From Isoptericola sp044389085 (GTDB lineage: Bacteria; Actinomycetota; Actinomycetes; Actinomycetales; Cellulomonadaceae), in NCBI RefSeq assembly GCF_044389085.1, contig NZ_JBIRXP010000008.1, forward strand, positions 62,001-126,000: 64,000 nucleotides of DNA, given 5' to 3'. Positions 42,010 to 51,200 of the stretch are shown one piece after another (within the stretch, counting starts at the first letter, position 1; each line of letters begins with the position of its first letter). Both the position numbers and the translations under genes were made by a program. The notes beneath the pieces were generated by a model. The model did no database searches. It was not told the origin of the DNA and worked only from the letters and a program-made list of their open reading frames with translations.

Positions 42010-43605
42010 TCAGGCCCCGGGCCCGAACGGCAGGTCGAGCGGCAGCACGTCGAGCTCGTCGCCGGCCTCGACCTTCTCGACGTCCGCCGGGACGAGGGCG
42101 AGCGCGTCGGCGCCGAGGAGTGCGGAGGTCGCGTGCCCGCCGGCGGAGTCCGTGCCGGACCCGGGGGCCGCGGCCCGCTCCACCGCCCCGGACCGCAGCG
42201 TCCGCACCGGCACGACGTGCGTGCGACCCGGAGGGCTGGGCCACGCCTCGGCGGCGACCCGCCGCACGGGGCGCGCGGGCTCGCGGCCCGCGAGGGTCGC
42301 GATCGCCGGGCGTACGAACAACGCGAACGACACGAACGCGCTCACCGGGTTGCCGGGCAGCGCCACCCACGGCACCTCTCGCCACCGGGCCAGCGCCTGC
42401 GGGCGTCCGGGCCGCAGCGCGACGGCGGCCACGTCGACGTCCGTCAGGCGTGCGTCGTCGGCGTCCAGCACCGCCCGCACGACGTCGGACGCCCCCGCCG
42501 ACACGCCGCCCGTAGTGACGACCAGGTCGACGGCCGCACCACCGGCATCTGTTGTGGGGGGGGGGGTGGGGGGGCGGTGGGGGGGGGGTGTCACCGCCGC
42601 AGACGGCCCCGACACCACGGGCGCGGGGGGGCGGGGCGGCGCGGCGGGCGGGGNNNNNNNNNNGCCCCCCCTGCGCCCCCCCCGGGCGCCCCCCCCCCCC
42701 CCCCCCCGGGGGGGGGGCGGTTTTGGGGGGGCACCCCGCCCCCCCCCCCCCCCCAACCCCCCCCCCACAACATGGTCGAGGGCGGCGCGGAGGGCGTCGG
42801 CGTCGTCGGGGACGGCGCCGACGCGCACGACGTCGGCCCCGGCGGCACGGGCGAGGGCGGCGAGCAGCAGCGAGTTGGAGTCCGGGATCCGTCCCTCGCC
42901 GGCCGCGCCGTCGTGGCTGGGCCGGCCGGCGGGCACCAGCTCGGACCCGGTCGACAGCACGGCGACGCGCGGGCGGCGGCGCACCGGCAGCGCCGTCAGC
43001 CCGGCCGAGGCCGCGACGGCGACGAGCGCCGGGGTGACGGCGTCGCCCTCCCGGCCGAGCAGGTCGCCGGGCCGCACGTCCTCGCCGCGGTGCCGCACGT
43101 GGGCCCGGTCCTGGCGCGCCAGGGTGACCTCGCGCTCCGTCGTCGGGCCGCCCGCGACGAACCGGCCCGTCGACGTGCGCTCCACCGGCACGACGGCGTC
43201 CGCCCAGCCGGGCACCGGGGCTCCGGTCATGATCCGCACCGCGGCGGGGTTGTGAGCGCGATTTCGGGGGGAATCGACCCTGGAATTGTCCCCGAAATCG
43301 CGCTCACAGCGGTCGGGGGGTGCGCCGGGGCGGAGGTCGCCGACGACGGGCAGGGTCACCGACGAGCCGTCGGCGGGCAGGTCGGCGCGGCGCACGGCGT
43401 AGCCGTCCATCGCGGCGGCGTCGAACGGCGGCACGAGCGCGGCGGCGTGCACGTCGGCGCCGAGCACGCGGCCGGGGCCCTCGAGGGCCAGCGCGGCCAG
43501 CGGCACCTCCTGCACCGGCAGCGGCGCGACCCGGGCCAGCACGGCGTCCACGTGCTCGGCCGTGGTGCGCGCCGTCGTGCGCGGGGTGCTGCGGGGCGTG
43601 CTCAT
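42010..43605 (-). CDS. moeA: Molybdopterin molybdenumtransferase MoeA, with a palindromic insert and an assembly gap
   Basis: Reads as 531 residues, about 100 more than most MoeA. It inserts molybdate into adenylylated molybdopterin. Typical blocks are PFDAAAMDGYAV, AAVRIMTGAPVPGWADAVVPVE, VAVLSTGSELV, GRIPDSNSLLL, DLVVTTGGVSAGASDVV and ALPGNPVSAFVSF. Two stretches are foreign to the family: residues about 100-119, encoded by a perfect inverted repeat (43251-43308), and residues about 279-352, encoded by poly-G/C sequence with the N gap. The true gene is probably intact but its sequence between 42550 and 42772 is unreliable. A TAGCGT -10 ends 6 nt before the ATG; it heads the cofactor operon. 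Confidence 0.85.
   Translation of the reverse strand: MSTPRSTPRTTARTTAEHVDAVLARVAPLPVQEVPLAALALEGPGRVLGADVHAAALVPPFDAAAMDGYAVRRADLPADGSSVTLPVVGDLRPGAPPDRCERDFGDNSRVDSPRNRAHNPAAVRIMTGAPVPGWADAVVPVERTSTGRFVAGGPTTEREVTLARQDRAHVRHRGEDVRPGDLLGREGDAVTPALVAVAASAGLTALPVRRRPRVAVLSTGSELVPAGRPSHDGAAGEGRIPDSNSLLLAALARAAGADVVRVGAVPDDADALRAALDHVVGGGLGGGGGRGAPPKPPPPRGGGGGGARGGRRGGXXXXPPAAPPRPPAPVVSGPSAAVTPPPHRPPTPPPTTDAGGAAVDLVVTTGGVSAGASDVVRAVLDADDARLTDVDVAAVALRPGRPQALARWREVPWVALPGNPVSAFVSFALFVRPAIATLAGREPARPVRRVAAEAWPSPPGRTHVVPVRTLRSGAVERAAAPGSGTDSAGGHATSALLGADALALVPADVEKVEAGDELDVLPLDLPFGPGA
42550..42772. other. Assembly gap (42654-42663 N) in poly-G/C flanked by inverted ends, inside moeA
   Basis: Long G runs on the left and C runs on the right surround ten Ns. 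The outer ends are complementary: TGTTGTG plus about ten Gs starts at 42550, and about ten Cs plus CACAACA end at 42772. MoeA homology stops at one end (LDHVV) and resumes at the other (AAVDLVVTTGG), so at most a few residues should lie between. The repeat-rich filler is probably an artefact of a hairpin that was hard to sequence. Confidence 0.75.
43251..43308. repeat. 58-nt palindromic element read in frame inside moeA
   Basis: TGTGAGCGCGATTTCGGGG (43251-43269) is the exact reverse complement of 43290-43308, with a 20-nt loop. In the moeA frame it encodes residues about 100-119 (CERDFGDNSRVDSPRNRAHN), placed between the GDLRPGAP block and AAVRIMTG, where other MoeA proteins have a short linker. 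The frame remains open across it. Confidence 0.85.
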
Positions 43606-43611
43606 GGGGCC

Positions 43612-43617
43612 ACGCTA
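43612..43617 (-). promoter_or_regulatory. -10 hexamer TAGCGT, leaderless promoter of moeA operon
   Basis: On the minus strand TAGCGT ends 6 nt before the moeA ATG (43605). The 97 nt between moeA and the transporter gene contain no other evident feature. Confidence 0.5.
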
Positions 43618-43702
43618 GGCCGACGACGTGTCGCACGTGCGGCGCGGACCTCACGGCCGGCCGGGGCACGGGGTGAGGGGGCGCGGGAACCGGGGACCGC
43701 TG

Positions 43703-44932
43703 TCATCCGGCGTTCGCCCGCACGCGCCTGCGCACCGGGCCGAGCGTGAACAGCAGGGTGAGCAGCGCCGTGAGGGCGAGCAGGCCGAACCCGATGCCGT
43801 AGTCGCCCCGTGCGCCGTACACGGCGCCCATGATCAGCGGCGGGATGAAGCCGCCCAGGCCGCCCGCAGCGCCGACGACGCCCGTCACGCCGCCGACCTT
43901 GTCGGGCGGCGCCATCTTCGCCACCAGGGCGAACGTCGCGCCCGACGACGCCCCGAGGGCCGCGGCCATCCCGAGGAACGCGATCGTGGCGCCCGGGATG
44001 AGCGCGGGCTGGAAGATGATGACCGCCGCGAACACCGTCACCACCGCGAAGCACGCGATCGACACGGGCACGCCGCCGATCTTGTCCGACAGCGTGCCGC
44101 CGATCGGCCGGCAGACCACCGCGAGCACGACGAAGCCGGCGGTGCGGAACGACGCGTCGCTGGCGCTGAGGTCGTACGCGTTCTGCAGGAAGGTCGGCAG
44201 GTACACGGAGAACGCGACGAAGCCGCCGAAGCCGATCGCGTACAGCCAGGACAGCTGCAGCGTGGCGGGGATCTTCAGGGTGGCCCAGGTGCGCGCCCAC
44301 ATGCCGCCGCCGGTGCCGGGCGACCAGGCCGGGGAGTCCTTCAGCAGGGCACGCGAGACCAGGGCGAACACCGCGAGGAACACCGCCACGATGATGAACG
44401 GGGCGCCGTCGCCCCACGCGTCGCGGATGGGCACCGTGGAGAACGACGCGATGGCCGTGCCGCCCATGCCCGCGCCGAAGATGCCGATCGCGGTGCCGCG
44501 ACGGGCCGGCGGGTACCAGTTGTTGACGAAGGGGACGCCGATGGCGAAGGTCGTGCCACCCAGACCGAGGAAGAACCCGCCGATCAGCAGCCACGGCAGG
44601 CTGGTCGCGACGAAGCCGATGAACAGCACGGGGATGATCGTCAGCGCGCTGCACAGCGGGAACATCACCTTGGCGCCGAACCGGTCGGTGAGCGCGCCGA
44701 TCGGGATGCGGCCGAGGGACCCGACGATCACCGGGACGGCCACCAGCACGGAGACCTCGAAGTCGGACAGGTGGTACAGCTGCCCGTAGCTGTTGCCCAG
44801 CGGGCCCAGCAGGGCCCAGGCCCAGAAGCAGATCGCGAACCCGGCCGTCGCGAGGGCGAGCTGCGTCGCGTTGCCCTGCACGGTCGGTGCGGCCGTGGCG
44901 TCGGCCGGTCCGGGCGTCGGTGCCGAGGTCAT
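43703..44932 (-). CDS. narK: Nitrate/nitrite MFS transporter (NarK/NNP family)
   Basis: 409 residues with about 12 hydrophobic segments. NNP-family signatures are FAICFWAWALLGPLG near the N-terminus and the two Gly-rich nitrate signatures, GGFFLGLGGTTFAIGVPFVN and VGGVTGVVGAAGGLGGFIPPL. NarK-type proteins bring nitrate in and/or take nitrite out across the membrane. ATG 44932 has GGAGG upstream. It lies downstream of narGHJI on the same strand, the usual place for the respiratory nitrate/nitrite exchanger. A second NNP protein is encoded at 52302. Confidence 0.92.
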   Translation of the reverse strand: MTSAPTPGPADATAAPTVQGNATQLALATAGFAICFWAWALLGPLGNSYGQLYHLSDFEVSVLVAVPVIVGSLGRIPIGALTDRFGAKVMFPLCSALTIIPVLFIGFVATSLPWLLIGGFFLGLGGTTFAIGVPFVNNWYPPARRGTAIGIFGAGMGGTAIASFSTVPIRDAWGDGAPFIIVAVFLAVFALVSRALLKDSPAWSPGTGGGMWARTWATLKIPATLQLSWLYAIGFGGFVAFSVYLPTFLQNAYDLSASDASFRTAGFVVLAVVCRPIGGTLSDKIGGVPVSIACFAVVTVFAAVIIFQPALIPGATIAFLGMAAALGASSGATFALVAKMAPPDKVGGVTGVVGAAGGLGGFIPPLIMGAVYGARGDYGIGFGLLALTALLTLLFTLGPVRRRVRANAG

Positions 44933-44975
44933 GGCGATCCTCCAGTCGTACGGGTGGTCAGCGGTGTCAGCGTGG

Positions 44976-45734
44976 TCAGCGGGGCGGCGTCGTCGGGTCC
45001 CACCCGGGCCGCGGCGCCCGCGACGACACCGACGCCTCGCGGGAGCGGTAGACCACGTAGGGCCGGAACGGGTACTGCACGGGGGCGGAGAACGCGTGCA
45101 CCAGGCGGGTGAAGGGCCACAGCGCGAAGAGCAGCATCGCCGCCACGACGTGCACCTGGAACGCGGCGGGCACGCCCTCCATGAGCGCGGGCTGCGGCTG
45201 GAGGTACCAGAGCGAGCGGAACCAGGGCGAGATCGTCTCCCGGTAGTCGTACCCGTGCCCGCCCGCGAGGATCTGCGTCTGCACGGTCGCCCAGGCGCCC
45301 GAGAGCAGGGACGCGGCGAGGAACACGTACATCGTCTTGTCCATGCGGGTGGTCGCGAGGAACACCGGCCCGGTCGAGCGGCGCCGGTAGATGAGGATGA
45401 GCAGCCCCGCGACCGCGACGAGGGCCGCGAGCGACCCCATCGACGTGGCGATGAAGTGGTAGAACCCCTCGCTGACGCCCACGGCCTCGGTCCAGGTGTT
45501 CGGGATCACGAGCCCCAGGAAGTGGCCGAGCACCACGAACAGCAGCCCGAAGTGGAACAGCGGCGAGCCCCAGCGCAGCAGGCGCTTCTCGTAGAGCTCG
45601 CTGGACCGGGTCGTCCAGCCGAACTTGTCGTACCGGTACCGCCAGATCGATCCCACGACCAGGACGGCGAAGGTCACGTAGGGGAGCACGACCCAGAGGA
45701 TGATCTTGTCGGCGGAGGCGTCCGTCAGGCCCAT
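44976..45734 (-). CDS. narI: Respiratory nitrate reductase gamma subunit (b-type cytochrome)
   Basis: 252 residues with five membrane helices. It oxidises quinol and passes electrons through two haems b to NarH. Candidate haem His residues are in FHFGLLFVVLGHFLG and, near the C-terminus, in HVVAAMLLFALWPFTRLVHAF; the segment WRYRYDKFGWTTRSSELYEK is typical of NarI. The last 25 residues are hydrophilic and extend beyond the family core. The start overlaps the narJ end by 10 nt. It anchors the NarGHI complex to the cytoplasmic face of the membrane. Confidence 0.95.
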   Translation of the reverse strand: MGLTDASADKIILWVVLPYVTFAVLVVGSIWRYRYDKFGWTTRSSELYEKRLLRWGSPLFHFGLLFVVLGHFLGLVIPNTWTEAVGVSEGFYHFIATSMGSLAALVAVAGLLILIYRRRSTGPVFLATTRMDKTMYVFLAASLLSGAWATVQTQILAGGHGYDYRETISPWFRSLWYLQPQPALMEGVPAAFQVHVVAAMLLFALWPFTRLVHAFSAPVQYPFRPYVVYRSREASVSSRAPRPGWDPTTPPR

Positions 45735-46459
45735 GGCAGGTCCTTCCCCTCGTTCGCGTACCCGGCGCCCGCGGTGCCCGGGTCTCCGTACCCGCTCAGC
45801 CCCACCAGCTCCGCGGGCGGCCCTGCGGCCACGAGGTCGGCGACGCGCTCGGCGGTGGCCGCGTCGACGGGCGGGAGGGTGAGGGTCACGGCCTCGACCG
45901 CCGCGGTCCAGGGCGAGCGTTGCGCGGCGAGGGCCGAGCGCAGCACCTCGATCCCGTCACGGTGGGCCGCGAGCAGCGCTCCGGCGATCCGGGCGCCGTC
46001 GGGCCCGCCGCGGGCGGACAGCTCCAGGACGGTCGGCAGGTAGTCGGGCAGCTCGTCGCCGGTCGTCTCGAACCCGGCGGCGCGGTACGCCTCGACGAAG
46101 CGCACCAGCGCGGCGCCCCGCTTCCGGGTGTCGCCCGCGGCGTAGTACGACAGGTACATGGCGCAGCGGCGCTTGAGGTCGAACGTCGCGACGTACTGGG
46201 CCTGCAGCGCGCCGGGGTCGCCGTCGAGCAGGGCGGCGGCGAGCCCGTCGAGGCGGTCCCGGACCGGCGCGGGCAGGTGCGCGACGGCGTCGCGCACGGT
46301 CGGCACCGCGGCGAGGACCGCGTCGTCGGGGTAGCCGAGCAGCACGGACGCGGCCATGTGCGCGACGGCGCGGTCGCCGTCGCCCAGCGGCACCGGCGCG
46401 AGCGGGTCGAGGCTCTTGGCGCGGACGCCGGGCCGCGGCAGGAACGCCAGGCGGCTCAT
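45725..46459 (-). CDS. narJ: Nitrate reductase assembly chaperone
   Basis: 244 residues, helical. NarJ/TorD-family chaperone that holds apo-NarGH during insertion of the molybdenum cofactor. The block FDLKRRCAMYLSYYAAGDTRKRG, then FVEAYRAAGFETTGDELPDYLP, is highly characteristic. Its ATG overlaps the narH stop (ATGA). The order narG-narH-narJ-narI is canonical. Confidence 0.93.
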   Translation of the reverse strand: MSRLAFLPRPGVRAKSLDPLAPVPLGDGDRAVAHMAASVLLGYPDDAVLAAVPTVRDAVAHLPAPVRDRLDGLAAALLDGDPGALQAQYVATFDLKRRCAMYLSYYAAGDTRKRGAALVRFVEAYRAAGFETTGDELPDYLPTVLELSARGGPDGARIAGALLAAHRDGIEVLRSALAAQRSPWTAAVEAVTLTLPPVDAATAERVADLVAAGPPAELVGLSGYGDPGTAGAGYANEGKDLPWA

Positions 46460-48207
46460 CGCGCGCTCCCGTCGAAGCCGCCGGGCTCCTCGTTCGTCGC
46501 GTCCTGGCGCCCGCCGGGCAGGGTGCCCGGGTCGCCCGCGTCCTGGCCGCCGGCGTCGTCCGGCGGGAAGAGGCCCGACGGGCGGCCGCGGCCGTCCCAG
46601 TTGAGCAGGTTGACGCGGCTGGGCGTGGACGGCGTGTGCGGTGAGTCGGCCGTCTGCCGCGCGGCGAGCACGTGGAAGTTCTCCACCGCGACGGGGGTGG
46701 GCCGGCCCGACGACGAGCCGAACGGCCCGGCGCCGGTCATGCCCTGGCCGCCCATGCCGGGCCCGCCCTCGAAGTCGAGCGAGCAGGCCATCTCCTCCAG
46801 CTCGCGCGCCACCTCGGTGTGCGCGGTGGGGATGACGTACCGCTCCTCGTACTTCGCGATCGCCAGCAGGCGGTACATCTCCTGCACCTGGTCGCCGGTC
46901 ATGCCGACGGCCGCGGCGTGCTCCTCAGGGAACTCGCGGCCCAGGTTCACCTCCCGCATGCCCGACCGCATCGCGGCGAGCCGGCGCAGCACCCGCTCGA
47001 CGGGGCCGGTGTCGCCCGCGGTGAACAGCCCGGCGAGGTACTCCAGCGGGATGCGCAGCTGCGAGATGGCGGCGAACAGGGTGCGCCCGTCCTCGCCGTC
47101 GTTGCCGGAGCTGGCCACGACGTCGACGACGGGGGACAGCGGCGGGATGTACCAGACCATGGGCAGCGTCCGGTACTCCGGGTGCAGGGGGAGCGCGACC
47201 TCGTACTCCGAGATGAGCTTCCAGATCGGGGAGCGCTGGGCGGCCTCGACCCAGTCGTCGGGGATGCCCTCGCGGCGGGCCGCGGCGACCACCTCGGGGT
47301 CGTGCGGGTCCAGGAACACCGACCGCTGCGCGGCGAGCAGGTCGTGCTCGTCCTCGGTGGCTGCGGCCGCGCCGACCTTGTCCGCGTCGTACAGGACGAG
47401 GCCGAGGTAGCGCAGGCGGCCGACGCACGTCTCGGAGCACACGGTGGGCAGGCCCACCTCGAGGCGGGGGTAGCACAGCGTGCACTTCTCGGCCTTGCCG
47501 GTCTTGTGGTTGAAGTAGACCTTCTTGTACGGGCAGCCGGTGACGCACATGCGCCAGCCGCGGCACTGGTCCTGGTCCACGAGCACGATGCCGTCCTCGA
47601 CCCGCTTGTACATCGCGCCCGACGGGCAGGAGGCGACGCACGACGGGTTGAGGCAGTGCTCGCAGATGCGCGGCAGGTAGAACATGAACGTCTGCTCGAG
47701 CTCCTCGGCCACGTGCTCGCTCATGTGCTTGAGGATCGGGTCGTCCTGCATCGTCGCGGTGGACCCGCCGAGGTCGTCGTCCCAGTTCGCCGACCACTGG
47801 ATGCTCATGTCGTCGCCGGTGAGCAGCGACTTCGGCTTCGCCACCGGGGTGTGCTCGCCCTGCGGGGCGCTGAGCAGCATGTCGTACTCGTACGTCCACG
47901 GCTCGTAGTAGTCGTGGATCGACGGGAGCTTGGGGTTCGCGAAGATCGACGCGAGCTTCTTGGCCCGCCCGCCGGCGCGGAGCTTGAGCTTGCCCCGCTT
48001 GGTGCGCACCCAGCCGCCCTGCCAGGTGTCCTGGTCCTCGTAGGTGCGGGGGTAGCCGAGGCCGGGGCGGGTCTCGACGTTGTTGAACCAGACGTACTCC
48101 GTACCGGTGCGATTCGTCCACGCCTGCTTGCACGTCACCGAGCACGTGTGGCAACCGATGCACTTGTCGAGGTTCATCACCATCGACATCTGCGCCATGA
48201 CCTTCAC
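46456..48207 (-). CDS. narH: Respiratory nitrate reductase beta subunit (iron-sulfur)
   Basis: 583 residues from GTG 48207, chosen because AGGAGG lies 10 nt upstream; the ATG at 48198 is too far from it. The GTG overlaps the narG stop (GTGA). Four Cys clusters hold three [4Fe-4S] and one [3Fe-4S] centres: CIGCHTCSVTC (C16-C26), CEHCLNPSCVASCPSG, CRGWRMCVTGCPYKK (Trp in place of one Cys, as expected for [3Fe-4S]) and CTLCYP with CSETCVGR. It conducts electrons from NarI to NarG. The C-terminal 70 residues are Gly/Pro-rich and longer than in E. coli. Confidence 0.95.
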   Translation of the reverse strand: MKVMAQMSMVMNLDKCIGCHTCSVTCKQAWTNRTGTEYVWFNNVETRPGLGYPRTYEDQDTWQGGWVRTKRGKLKLRAGGRAKKLASIFANPKLPSIHDYYEPWTYEYDMLLSAPQGEHTPVAKPKSLLTGDDMSIQWSANWDDDLGGSTATMQDDPILKHMSEHVAEELEQTFMFYLPRICEHCLNPSCVASCPSGAMYKRVEDGIVLVDQDQCRGWRMCVTGCPYKKVYFNHKTGKAEKCTLCYPRLEVGLPTVCSETCVGRLRYLGLVLYDADKVGAAAATEDEHDLLAAQRSVFLDPHDPEVVAAARREGIPDDWVEAAQRSPIWKLISEYEVALPLHPEYRTLPMVWYIPPLSPVVDVVASSGNDGEDGRTLFAAISQLRIPLEYLAGLFTAGDTGPVERVLRRLAAMRSGMREVNLGREFPEEHAAAVGMTGDQVQEMYRLLAIAKYEERYVIPTAHTEVARELEEMACSLDFEGGPGMGGQGMTGAGPFGSSSGRPTPVAVENFHVLAARQTADSPHTPSTPSRVNLLNWDGRGRPSGLFPPDDAGGQDAGDPGTLPGGRQDATNEEPGGFDGSAR

Positions 48208-51200
48208 GAGTACCGCACCTCCTGGCTGCGACGCCGGATGACCGTGACCTCGTCCCGCTGGTTGCCGGTGGGGCCGAGGTAGTTGAACGCGTAGGTGAGC
48301 TGCCCGTACCCGCCCGCGAGGTGCGTCGGTTTGAGCAGGATCCGGGTCAGGGAGTTGTGGATGCCGCCGCGGCGGCCGGACGTCTCGGCGAGCGGCACGT
48401 CCACCGTGCGGTCCGTGGCGTGGTGCATGTACACCGTGCCCTCGGGCATGCGGTGGGAGACGACGGCGCGGGCGACGACGACGCCGTTGCGGTTCACCGC
48501 CTCGATCCACTCGTTGTCGGCCACGCCGATCTTCGCGGCGTCCGCGGGGCTCATCCAGATGTTCGGGCCGCCGCGCGACAGCGACAGCATGAACAGGTTG
48601 TCCTGGTACTCCGAGTGGATGGACCACTTGGAGTGCGGTGTCAGGTAGCGCACGGCGACGGCGGCGTGCCCGGTGCCGCTGCCGTCGGGGCTCCCGTCGT
48701 CGAAGGCGCCCGGCCGGGGCGAGTCGCCGAACAGGCGGTGCAGGTCCAGGGGCGGCCGGTACACCGGCAGCTGCTCGCCCAGCTCGATCATCCAGTCGTG
48801 GTCGAGGTAGAAGTGCTGGCGGCCGGTGAGCGTGTGCCAGGGCTTGAGCCGTTCCACGTTCACCGCGAACGCCGTGTACCGGCGCCCGCCGTGCTCCGAC
48901 CCGGACCACTCCGGGGAGGTGATCACCGTCGTCGGCCGGGACTGCACGTCCGGGAAGGTGACGCGCTTGGCCTGGTCGTCGGCGGCCAGGTCCGCCAGCC
49001 GCTGCCCGGTGCGCTTCTCCAGGTGCTCGAAGCCCTGCACCGCGAGGCGGCCGTTGGTGGTGCCCGACAGGGCCAGGATCGTCTCGCACGCGTGGGTGTC
49101 GCGGTCCAGGCGCGGGCGGCCGGCCGCGGGGCCGGACGTCACCAGGCCGTTGACCTGCCCGAGCTTGCGCACCTCCTCGTCCGGCATGAACGCCACGCCC
49201 TTGGTGGCCATGCCCTTGGAGTCCGTGAGCGGCCCGAGCGCGGCCATCCGCGCGGCGAACGCCGGGTAGTCGCGCCGCACCACCTGCAGGCGCGGCATCG
49301 TCACGCCGGGCACCAGCTCGCGCTCGGTGACCGGCGCGCCCGCGTCGGTGAGCGTGCCGTGCGGCACCGCGAGCTCGTCGGGGGAGTCGTGCAGCAGCGG
49401 CGTGGCGACCAGGTCCTCGCGCACGCCCAGGTGCTCCTCGGACAGCTGGGAGACCAGCCGTGCCAGCATGTGGAACGTGTCGAAGTCGGTCCTCGTCTGC
49501 CACGGCGGGTTGATCGCCGGGTTGAACGAGTGCACGAACGGGTGCATGTCCGTGCTCGACAGGTCGTGCTTCTCGTACCAGGTGGCCGCCGGGAGCACGA
49601 CGTCCGAGAACAGCGTCGTGCTGGTCATGCGGAAGTCCATCGTGACGAGCAGGTCGAGCTTGCCGCGCGGCGCCTCGTCGTGCCAGGTCATCGACGCGGG
49701 ACGGCGGCCCTCCGGCGCCTCGTCGGCGAGCACGGAGGCGTCCGTGCCGAGCAGGTGCTTGAGGAAGTACTCGTTGCCCTTGCCGGAGGAGCCGAGGATG
49801 TTGGCCCGCCAGATCGTCAGCACGCGGGGGAAGTTCGCCGGGTCGTCGGGGTCCTCGCAGGCGAACTTGAGCGTCCCGGCCTTGAGCTCGTCGACGACGT
49901 GCTGCTCGGGCTCCTTGCCCGCCGCGCGGGCCTCGTCCACGAGGTCCAGCGGGTTGCGGTCGAACGTGGGGTAGCTCGGCATCCAGCCGCGCTGTGCCGA
50001 CTCGACCAGGGAGTCCGCCGTCGTGCGGCCCTTGAGGACCCCCGGCGCGAGCGGGGAGGCGAGCGCGTCGGCCGGCATCCCGTCGTACCGCCACTGGTCG
50101 GTGGCGAGGTAGAACCAGCCCGTGCCGATCATCTGCCGGGGCGGGCGCACCCAGTCCAGGCCGCCGGCGTACTGCGCCCAGCCGGTGATCGGGCGGCACT
50201 TCTCCTGACCGACGTAGTGCGCCCAGCCGCCGCCGTTGACGCCCTGGCAGCCCGTGATCGTGGTGAGCGTGAGGAACGCGCGGTAGATCGTGTCCGAGTG
50301 GAACCAGTGGTTCGCGCCCGCGCCCATGATGATCATCGACCGGCCGCCCGAGTCCTGCGCGTTCTGCGCGAACTCGCGACCGATCTGCGCGGCGTCCGCG
50401 GCGCGCACGCCGGTGATCTCCTCCTGCCAGGCGGGCGTGCCGGGGGCCGTCGCGTCGTCGTAGCCGGTGGGCCACTCGCCCGGCAGGTCCAGGCCGATGT
50501 CCCGAGCCGTGCGCTCGACGCCGTACTGCGCCAGCAGCAGGTCGAACACCGTCGTCACCAGGTGCCCGCCCACGCGGCGGGTCGGCACGCCGCGCGTCAG
50601 CACCCCCTTGCCGCCGAGGTGCGCCTGCTGCGCGCCGTCGTCCGAGTCGGGGACGACGTCGAATCGGGGCAGCAGGACCGCCGCGGAACCCTCCGGGCCG
50701 CCCGGGGCGTCCGCCACCGACAGCACCGGGTCGACGTCGCCCAGGTCGAGGTTCCACTTCCCCTCGCCCGCCTCGCCGTACCGGTCGGCGAGGGTGCCGT
50801 TCGGCGCCACGACGGCGCCGTCCGCGCCCAGCAGCAGCGTCCGGAAGCTCGGGTTCGCCGTCGCCTGCGCGCCCGGCAGGACGGCGTCGTCCACGTCCGC
50901 GGCGGTGAGGAACTTGCCCGGCACGTACGCGGTCTCGCCCGACTCCGTGGCACGCTCGTCCAGCCGCACCAGGAACGGCGCGTCCGCGTACCTCTTGAGG
51001 TAGTCGACGAACGGCGCGGTGCGCTTCTCGACGAGGAACTCGCGCAGGATCACGTGCCCCATCGCCATCGCGAGGGCGCCGTCGGTGCCCGGCTGCGGCG
51101 CGAGCCACTGGTCGGCGAACTTCGTGTTGTCCGCGTAGTCCGGGGAGACCGAGACCACCTTGGTGCCGCGGTAGCGGGCCTCCGCCATGAAGTGCGCGTC

